Assembly: GCA_002711845.1 (NCBI GenBank)
Contig: PASF01000001.1
Coordinates: forward strand, 1-64,000
Reading direction: 5' to 3'
DNA: 64,000 bases
From: Gammaproteobacteria bacterium
Lineage (GTDB): Bacteria; Pseudomonadota; Gammaproteobacteria; Pseudomonadales; Pseudohongiellaceae
Positions 58,414-64,000 of the stretch are shown here, piece after piece. Under the pieces are notes generated by a model that was given only the letters and a program-made list of their open reading frames with translations, did not search any database and was not told where the DNA came from. The position numbers were made by a program, and so were the translations under genes. The first letter of the stretch is position 1; each line of letters starts with the position of its first letter.

Positions 58414-59202
58414 ATGAGTGATCAGGTGCAGCTGACAGGGCTCAATGTATTGCTGACACGACCGCAATTGCAGTCGGCGAGTCTGGTGAAGGCGATCAAA
58501 GGCCATGGCGGCCATGTTTGTGAGGTGCCGCTGATCGAGATCGAGGCGGTGACGGACGGTGACGCCTGCGAAACCATCAAAAACCGGATTCTGAGCCTTG
58601 ACCAGTATCATGCGGCGATTTTTATCAGTACCAATGCCGCCCGTCTGGGGCTGGAGTGGATTGATGCCTGGTGGCCACAATTGCCGACCGGCCTGTCCGC
58701 CTATGCGGTCGGACCGGGCACGGCCAGGTCGCTGCAGGTTCTGGACTGGCCTGTGTTTTATTCAGACAAGGGTGTGACCAGCGAGCATCTGCTGGCGTTG
58801 CCCGGGTTGCAGGACATCAGTGGACAGCGCATTGCCCTGTTCCGCGGCGTCGGTGGTCGCGAGTTGATTGCGGAGACCTTGCGCGAACGCGGGGCGACAG
58901 TCGACTACATCGAGCTGTATCACCGGCGCACACCCGACTACGGAAGTGATATGCTGCTGAGGCTGATTCAGCAGGACCACATCAATGCCATTGTCGTCAC
59001 CAGCGCCCAGATTCTGGATGTGATGCTGCATTTTTTGCAGAATAATCCGGCAGCCGTCGCGTCGATCCCGGTGATCGTGCCGTCGGAGCGTATCCGTCAG
59101 TATGCGCTGGATGCCGGGTTGGTGCGGGTCATCAACGCCGGGGGCGCTGACGATGAAACTGTATTGGAGGCACTGGCCGGCACTGTCGCGCCGTCGAGGT
59201 AA
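58414..59202 (+). CDS. hemD: Uroporphyrinogen-III synthase
   Basis: 262 residues of the HemD fold, with the N-terminal LNVLLTRPQLQSASLVKAIKGHGG, IFISTNAARLGLEWI, YAVGPGTARSL and the late VTSAQILDVML. It cyclises and rearranges hydroxymethylbilane. Sequence conservation in this family is low, but context (55 nt after hemC, 5 nt before hemX) makes the call secure. Confidence 0.93.
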   Translation: MSDQVQLTGLNVLLTRPQLQSASLVKAIKGHGGHVCEVPLIEIEAVTDGDACETIKNRILSLDQYHAAIFISTNAARLGLEWIDAWWPQLPTGLSAYAVGPGTARSLQVLDWPVFYSDKGVTSEHLLALPGLQDISGQRIALFRGVGGRELIAETLRERGATVDYIELYHRRTPDYGSDMLLRLIQQDHINAIVVTSAQILDVMLHFLQNNPAAVASIPVIVPSERIRQYALDAGLVRVINAGGADDETVLEALAGTVAPSR

Positions 59203-59207
59203 CACGC

Positions 59208-60473
59208 ATGTCAGAAACAGATCAGCCGCTCACGACTGAGGATCCTTTCCAGAGCCGCAAGAAGCTGGATACCTCCAGTCTGCTTGATGAAATAGGGCGC
59301 AAGAACAACGCGGCACCCAAACGCAGCGGCACAGGCACGGGTGCCAAAGCGGCTATCATCATGCTGTTTGTGTTGCTGCTGCCGCTGACAGGCGCCACCG
59401 GCTGGCTGGGTTACCAGCAGTGGCTGTCGCAGGATCGAGTGTCGCAGGCCGTGGCAGGTGTGCAGGCCGAGAATATTCGCCTGCAGCAGGTGATGGCCGG
59501 ACTGCGGCGCGAACTGGACGCGGAACGGGAGCGCCTGCAAGGCGACCTGACGGAGCAGACTGACTTGTTGCGGGAGGGCAATCGTGCCGTGCAGGCGGCG
59601 CTGGCCGACGTGGGAGAGCAGGAGCAGGTGGATCAGCAGCGCCTGAACCGTCTGCAGCAACAGGTCAGCAGCGATCTGAGTGATGTCCGGGGGGTGGTGA
59701 CTGCGTTGCAGCGGCAGGTGGGCAATCTGCAGCAGCGGGACAGGCGCTGGCTGAATGCAGAAGCCAATTATCTGATGCGTGTGGCGCAGCAGAAGTTGCA
59801 GCTGGAATCCGATCTGGCGTCCACCTCGCTGTTGCTGCGTACCATTGATTCCCTGCTGGCGGATCAGGACGGTATGCTGGTGGCTACCGCACGACAGAAT
59901 CTGGCGGATGACCTGCAGGCGTTGCAGGATGTCCGGCTGCCGGATCGAGCGGCTTTGTCGCAACGGTTGGCGGCATTGGGCAGTGAGCTTGAGCAGCTGA
60001 CGCTGGCAGGGTCGCGTCATGAGGGGTATCAGGAGCGCACGCAGGACCAATGGCAACAGACGCCGGCAGCCATGCGCGAGGAAAGCTGGCTCGACGCCGG
60101 TATCGCGTTGCTGCGCAGTATCTTTGTCTGGCGAGAGTGGGACGAAACGCCGGCTGAGATGTTACCGCCACAGCAGGAAAGTATCCTGAAACAGCAATTA
60201 CAACTGCAGCTGGAGCAGGCGCAACTGGCGATGCTGCAGGGCGAGGAAATGTTGTATCAACAGGTGTTGGCGCAGGCCATCGGTAATCTCCAGCGTTATT
60301 TCCACGCCGACAGTGATCGTGCTCGCGCACTGATTGCTGAGCTGGAGACACTGCAGGCTGAAGAGTTGCAAGTGGCACTGCCTGATCTGTCGGCGACAGC
60401 AGAACTGATCCGGCAGTTGGCGAGTACCACAGCACCCATGGCGCCTGCGGTCAGCGAACCGCCACTTGACTGA
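59208..60473 (+). CDS. hemX: HemX-like membrane protein (uroporphyrinogen-III C-methyltransferase family annotation)
   Basis: 421 residues. One membrane helix (about 44-64, AIIMLFVLLLPLTGATGWLGY) is followed by a long helical region with coiled-coil heptads (about 80-180) and the HemX core (RRWLNAEANYLMRVAQQKLQLESDLASTSLLLRTID). Despite the common name, it lacks a SAM-binding CobA-type domain, so methyltransferase activity is not supported by the sequence. It is 5 nt after hemD. Confidence 0.9.
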   Translation: MSETDQPLTTEDPFQSRKKLDTSSLLDEIGRKNNAAPKRSGTGTGAKAAIIMLFVLLLPLTGATGWLGYQQWLSQDRVSQAVAGVQAENIRLQQVMAGLRRELDAERERLQGDLTEQTDLLREGNRAVQAALADVGEQEQVDQQRLNRLQQQVSSDLSDVRGVVTALQRQVGNLQQRDRRWLNAEANYLMRVAQQKLQLESDLASTSLLLRTIDSLLADQDGMLVATARQNLADDLQALQDVRLPDRAALSQRLAALGSELEQLTLAGSRHEGYQERTQDQWQQTPAAMREESWLDAGIALLRSIFVWREWDETPAEMLPPQQESILKQQLQLQLEQAQLAMLQGEEMLYQQVLAQAIGNLQRYFHADSDRARALIAELETLQAEELQVALPDLSATAELIRQLASTTAPMAPAVSEPPLD

Positions 60474-60496
60474 CCGGCCGGGAACGGGGGATTGAC

Positions 60497-60736
60497 GTGA
60501 AGAAACTGTTTGTTTTGGTTCTGTTGGCCCTGATCGCGGGTGTGTTCCTGGCCATCCAGCTGGCGCGTGATCCGGGCTATATTCTGATTGCCTACGGCAA
60601 TTACACGTTCGAGACCAGTCTGTTTGCCTTGCTGGTGGTGTTGTTGCTGATACTGGCCGTGGTCAAGGTGCTGCTGAGTCTGTTGAGTTGGCTTAATCCG
60701 TGGCGCTGGCGTGCTGCCAAACGCACCCGGTCTTGA
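60497..60736 (+). CDS. hemY: HemY, N-terminal membrane part only
   Basis: 79 residues from the GTG at 60497: two membrane helices (about 3-22 and 40-65) separated by DPGYILIAYGNYTFETS, the N-terminal HemY domain. HemY is normally about 400 residues with a periplasmic TPR domain, which is absent here. After the stop at 60736 the +1 frame reads VLRGAESGQWPLSA, reminiscent of the next part of HemY (RxxLxxLAEGxW), but coding is then lost and ubiD ends at 60784. It is either a truncated pseudogene or a minimal membrane form. Confidence 0.75.
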   Translation: MKKLFVLVLLALIAGVFLAIQLARDPGYILIAYGNYTFETSLFALLVVLLLILAVVKVLLSLLSWLNPWRWRAAKRTRS

Positions 60737-60783
60737 GGGGCGCTGAGTCCGGGCAGTGGCCACTGTCAGCAAAACGAACTGGA

Positions 60784-62247
60784 TCAGATACCCAGCTCAT
60801 CCCAAAGGTCATCGATCTTTTTCTTCACACCTTCGTCCATGGTAATCGGCGTACCCCATTCGCGTGTGCTTTCGCCAGGCCACTTGTTGGTGGCGTCCAT
60901 ACCAATCTTTGAGCCCAGGCCGGATACCGGTGACGCGAAGTCGAGATAATCGATGGGGGTGTTTTCAATCATGATCGTGTCACGTGCCGGGTCCATGCGT
61001 GTGGTCATCGCCCAGATCACATCCTGCCAGTTGCGGATATCAACGTCGTCGTCGGTGACAATGACAAATTTGGTATACATGAATTGACGCAGGAATGACC
61101 AGGCACCCATCATCACGCGTTTGGCATGGCCGGGATATTGTTTGCGAATACTGATCACCGCCAGGCGATAGGAGCAGCCTTCCGGTGGCAGATAAAAATC
61201 GACAATCTCCGGATACTGCTTTTGCAGCAAGGGCACAAACACTTCATTGAGTGCTACCCCCAGCATTGCAGGCTCATCCGGTGGCCGGCCGGTGTAGGTA
61301 CTGTGATAGATCGGGTCTTTACGGTGGGTGATTTTCTTGACGGTAAAAACCGGAAATTTGTCCACTTCGTTATAGTACCCGGTGTGGTCACCAAAGGGGC
61401 CTTCGTCGGCCATGTCATCGGGCTCGATGACGCCTTCCAGCACGAACTCGGCGCTGGCCGGCACCTGCAGATCGTTGGTGATGCATTTGATGACCTCGGT
61501 CTTGCTGCCACGCAACAGACCGGCAAATGCGTATTCGGACAACGTGTCGGGTATGGGCGTCACGGTAGCCAGAATCGTGGCCGGATCGGCGCCGATGGCA
61601 ATGGATACCGGGAACCCCTGGCCAGGATGTTTCAGCTGCCAGTCACGAAAATCCAGTGCGCCGCCCCGGTGTGACAACCAGCGCATGATCAGGCGGTTCC
61701 TGCCGATAACCTGCATGCGATAGATACCCAGGTTCTGGCGTTCTTTATCCGGCCCCCGGGTAATCACCAGCGGCCAGGTAACCAGCGGGCCAGCATCACC
61801 AGGCCAGCAGGTCTGCACGGGCAGCATGCCCAGATCAACATCGGCTTCATTGATCACCACATCCTGGCACGGCGCTTTTTTGCGTACCGAGGGCGCGATA
61901 TTCAACACCTGTTTGTAGGTCGGCAGATTCTGCCAGATATCTTTCCAGCCTTTGGGTGGCGTTGGCTCTTTCAAAAAGGCCAGTAGCGTGCCGACATCAC
62001 GCAAGCCTTGCAGGTCCTGCTGGCCCATGGCCAGGGCAATGCGGCGGGTGTTGCCGAACAGGTTGCCCAGCAAGGGGATGTCGGAGCCAATGGGGTTTTC
62101 AAATAACAGGGCCGGCCCGCCGGCGCGCAGTGTGCGATCACAGATCTCGGTTATTTCCAGATTCGGGTCGACGGGGACGGTGATGCGCTTGAGTTCGCCT
62201 TCAGATTCCAGCAGGGCGATGAATTCTCTGAGATCTTTGAACGACAT
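60784..62247 (-). CDS. ubiD: 4-hydroxy-3-polyprenylbenzoate decarboxylase
   Basis: 487 residues from the ATG at 62247 (AGGAAG upstream, product [15 protein letters not shown]). UbiD-family landmarks include [64 protein letters not shown] and KYPEIV-type C-terminal segments. It decarboxylates in ubiquinone synthesis using prenylated FMN made by UbiX. It follows rho on the same strand across 197 bp with strong hairpins. Confidence 0.96.
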   Translation of the reverse strand: MSFKDLREFIALLESEGELKRITVPVDPNLEITEICDRTLRAGGPALLFENPIGSDIPLLGNLFGNTRRIALAMGQQDLQGLRDVGTLLAFLKEPTPPKGWKDIWQNLPTYKQVLNIAPSVRKKAPCQDVVINEADVDLGMLPVQTCWPGDAGPLVTWPLVITRGPDKERQNLGIYRMQVIGRNRLIMRWLSHRGGALDFRDWQLKHPGQGFPVSIAIGADPATILATVTPIPDTLSEYAFAGLLRGSKTEVIKCITNDLQVPASAEFVLEGVIEPDDMADEGPFGDHTGYYNEVDKFPVFTVKKITHRKDPIYHSTYTGRPPDEPAMLGVALNEVFVPLLQKQYPEIVDFYLPPEGCSYRLAVISIRKQYPGHAKRVMMGAWSFLRQFMYTKFVIVTDDDVDIRNWQDVIWAMTTRMDPARDTIMIENTPIDYLDFASPVSGLGSKIGMDATNKWPGESTREWGTPITMDEGVKKKIDDLWDELGI

Positions 62248-62302
62248 TGTTTCTTCCTGGCTTGTATTGAATCGAGGTAGCGTCCCGGGTCCAGATTCAA
62301 GC

Positions 62303-62331
62303 GGGGTGGGGTCGCTTGCCGACCCCACCCC
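62303..62331. terminator. Strong GC hairpin in the rho-ubiD gap
   Basis: GGGGTGGGGTCG and CGACCCCACCCC form a perfect 12-bp stem with a CTTGC loop. There is no U-run on either side, so it may be an mRNA-stabilising or attenuating structure rather than a classical terminator. Confidence 0.55.
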
Positions 62332-62341
62332 TTGTTCAGGC

Positions 62342-62367
62342 GGCTCCGCACTGGCTTCTACGGAGCC
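62342..62367. repeat. Second hairpin in the rho-ubiD gap
   Basis: GGCTCCG and CGGAGCC are perfect 7-bp arms separated by 12 nt, 11 bp from the strong hairpin at 62303. Confidence 0.45.
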
Positions 62368-62391
62368 CCGAGGAAATAGGATGACAGTGCT

Positions 62392-62424
62392 GGGACGGAA
62401 GGTTGGTTAAAATACCTCCGTCCC
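62392..62424. terminator. Hairpin just after rho
   Basis: GGGACGGA and TCCGTCCC form an 8-bp stem that continues with GG/CC past a one-base bulge. It begins 20 bases after the rho stop on the rho strand. The loop is AT-rich; no trailing U-run. It is the best candidate for the 3' end of the rho transcript. Confidence 0.45.
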
Positions 62425-62444
62425 CTTTGCCAGATAGCTGAAAA

Positions 62445-63704
62445 TTATTTGCGCTTCATCATGTTGAAGAACTCATCATTGGTCTTGCTGTCCTTCAGCT
62501 TGTCCAGGATGAACTCGGCGGCCTGCACATCTTCCATGGTGCTGAGGATCTTGCGCAGAATCCACATGCGTTGCAGTTCTTCTTCTGATGTCAGCAATTC
62601 TTCGCGGCGGGTGCCGGAGCGACGCACGTTGATGGCGGGGTAGATACGCTTTTCAGCGATCTTGCGGTCAAGATGGATTTCCATGTTGCCGGTGCCCTTG
62701 AATTCTTCGTAGATCACCTCGTCCATCTTAGAACCGGTTTCAACCAGTGCGGTAGCGATGATGGTCAGGCTGCCGCCTTCTTCCAGGTTTCGTGCGGCGC
62801 CAAAGAAACGCTTGGGCCGTTCCAGAGCGTGTGCATCAACACCACCGGTCAGTACCTTGCCCGATGACGGTACGATGGTGTTGTAGGCGCGTGCCAGACG
62901 GGTGATGGAGTCGAGCAGAATCACCACGTCCTCTTTGTGTTCCACCAGGCGCTTGGCCTTTTCGATAACCATCTCGGCAACCTGCACGTGACGCGCCGGT
63001 GGCTCGTCGAAGGTGCTGGCAACCACTTCGCCGCGCACTGAGCGTTGCATGTCGGTGACTTCTTCCGGCCGTTCGTCAATCAGCAACACAATCAGGCGAC
63101 ATTCGGGATTGTTGCGGGTGATGGACTGCGCGATATTCTGCAGCAACAGGGTTTTACCCGCCTTGGGTGGCGACACGATGAGGCCGCGCTGCCCTTTGCC
63201 GATGGGGGCCGTCAAGTCGATGATGCGTGCGCTGAGATCTTCCGTGCTGCCGTTGCCCAGTTCCAGCTTAAGACGTTCGGTGGGGAACAGCGGTGTCAGG
63301 TTTTCGAAGAGGATTTTGTGTTTCGAGTTTTCAGGTTTGGCGAAATTGACTTCAGCGATTTTTAACAGGGCAAAATATCGCTCGCCATCTTTGGGTGGCC
63401 GGATCTTGCCCTCGATCGTGTCACCTGTGCGCAGATTAAAGCGTCTGATCTGGCTGGGAGACACGTAAATGTCATCAGGACCTGCCAGATAAGATGAATC
63501 GGCCGAGCGCAGAAAGCCAAAACCATCGGCAAGAATCTCCAGCACGCCATCGCCGCTGATATCCTCGCCGTTTTTGGCATGTTTCTTCAGAATGGCGAAG
63601 ATGATGTCTTGTTTGCGAGTGCGGGAGAGATTTTCCAGGCCCATTTCCACGGCGGTTTCGAGAAGCTGGGCAATGGGTTGCTTTTTAAGGTCGGTAAGAT
63701 TCAT
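62445..63704 (-). CDS. rho: Transcription termination factor Rho
   Basis: 419 residues, E. coli size. The N-terminal helical and OB RNA-binding domains (1-130, [33 protein letters not shown]) precede the ATPase with Walker A PPKAGKT (179-185), Walker [17 protein letters not shown], the Q-loop region ([20 protein letters not shown]) and the R-loop ([19 protein letters not shown]). No large N-terminal insertion. It is the ATP-driven hexameric helicase that ends untranslated transcripts. ubiD lies downstream. Confidence 0.98.
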   Translation of the reverse strand: MNLTDLKKQPIAQLLETAVEMGLENLSRTRKQDIIFAILKKHAKNGEDISGDGVLEILADGFGFLRSADSSYLAGPDDIYVSPSQIRRFNLRTGDTIEGKIRPPKDGERYFALLKIAEVNFAKPENSKHKILFENLTPLFPTERLKLELGNGSTEDLSARIIDLTAPIGKGQRGLIVSPPKAGKTLLLQNIAQSITRNNPECRLIVLLIDERPEEVTDMQRSVRGEVVASTFDEPPARHVQVAEMVIEKAKRLVEHKEDVVILLDSITRLARAYNTIVPSSGKVLTGGVDAHALERPKRFFGAARNLEEGGSLTIIATALVETGSKMDEVIYEEFKGTGNMEIHLDRKIAEKRIYPAINVRRSGTRREELLTSEEELQRMWILRKILSTMEDVQAAEFILDKLKDSKTNDEFFNMMKRK

Positions 63705-64000
63705 AGGCTAGGTTTTTAGTTTCTTTTGGGATACAGGGAATCTGTAACGGGCAGCGCAGCCGAGGCACATATAACGAAGGTATGAGTACAGGCTGGGTGC
63801 CGCTCTGGTTTAAGGGTCAGGGTTTAAGGGTCAGGTTCAAAAGTCGGGTTTAAAATCGGGCTTTAAAAAGTCGGATTCAACTCAAGGATTCTGGTTTGGT
63901 GTCGATCGGGTAAGAGACTAGAATCCGCGCCGCCGAAACGGGGATGCGGCTGAATATAAATGCTTACAGCGCCGCTGTCTACAAAAATCTGCATTATTTT
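63705..64000 (-). promoter_or_regulatory. rho upstream region
   Basis: 296 bases without a gene. It holds the repeat array at 63807-63877, an imperfectly AT-rich stretch, and a 13-bp palindrome ACAGCGCCGCTGT at 63966-63978. No convincing -35/-10 pair was found; the rho promoter may lie here or beyond the edge. No trxA is seen within the window. Confidence 0.5.
63807..63877. repeat. Degenerate short repeat array in the rho leader
   Basis: GGTTTAAGGGTCAG is exactly doubled (63807-63820, 63821-63834), followed by decaying versions (GTTCAAAAGTCG, GGTTTAAAATCG, GGCTTTAAAAAGTCGG). On the rho strand the array is C-rich and G-poor (CCTGACCCTTAAACC), as expected for a Rho utilisation site. It lies about 100-170 bases before the rho ATG. 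Confidence 0.7.

Noticed and set aside
60700-60912. 70-codon forward frame after hemY
   Set aside because: Only its first part resembles HemY; the rest is antisense to ubiD. It is treated as a possible relic, not a gene.

Overview
The window is a dense, about 60% GC bacterial chromosome segment with roughly 50 protein genes on both strands, short intergenic gaps and frequent 4-nt start/stop overlaps. Gene content points to a gammaproteobacterium with type IV pili, probably free-living or marine. Supporting clusters are epmB-efp-epmA, yggS/pilT, gcvT-H-P, gshB-tonB-yqgE-ruvX beside pilG/pilH-like genes (the Pseudomonas order), lptM-lysA-dapF-DUF484, argH/hemC-D-X-Y and rho-ubiD. I recognise no rRNA, tRNA, CRISPR array, transposase or prophage gene. 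The genus cannot be fixed from the sequence.

Layout. 1-4.8 kb: the N-terminal part of a large VCBS/cadherin-like repeat protein that runs off the left edge, a divergent LuxR-type response regulator, and a convergent 7TM-DISM sensor kinase. 4.8-17.1 kb: parC, a FimX-like degenerate GGDEF/EAL protein, the EF-P beta-lysylation locus, small metabolic genes, a serine hydrolase, an orphan acyl carrier protein, yggS, pilT and a bacterial voltage-gated sodium channel. 17.1-33.3 kb: the glycine cleavage operon, a signal peptidase I, the large helicase Lhr, a secreted HExxHxxGxxH metalloprotease, an FAH-family hydrolase, and gshB-tonB-yqgE-ruvX. 33.4-36.4 kb: an overlapping three-gene operon that looks like a stripped Pil-Chp module. 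It has a PilG-like receiver that has lost its phosphorylation residues, a PilH-like receiver with Glu in place of the phospho-Asp, and a 693-residue Hpt-like protein in the position of the usual pilI/J/K/chpA genes. 36.4-44 kb: surface glycan genes (membrane protein, two GT2 enzymes, a PhyH-type dioxygenase, a 1427-residue multi-domain glycosyltransferase). 44-47.2 kb: DUF484, dapF, lysA, lptM. 47.4-55.7 kb: an operon with two 4-nt overlaps encoding a response regulator, a 1911-residue fusion (GMC oxidoreductase, alpha/beta hydrolase with Cys at the nucleophile position, PhoD-like phosphatase) and a hybrid histidine kinase. 55.7-64 kb: argH, hemC-hemD-hemX and a 79-residue hemY stub, ubiD and rho.

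Two regions merit most attention: the eroded Chp-like module at 33.4-36.4 kb, which shares the window with pilT and a fimX-like gene, and the two-component operon built around the three-enzyme fusion at 47.4-55.7 kb. Smaller points are short tandem duplications in several promoter regions (efp, pilT, rho), three stacked hairpins between rho and ubiD, and the truncated hemY.
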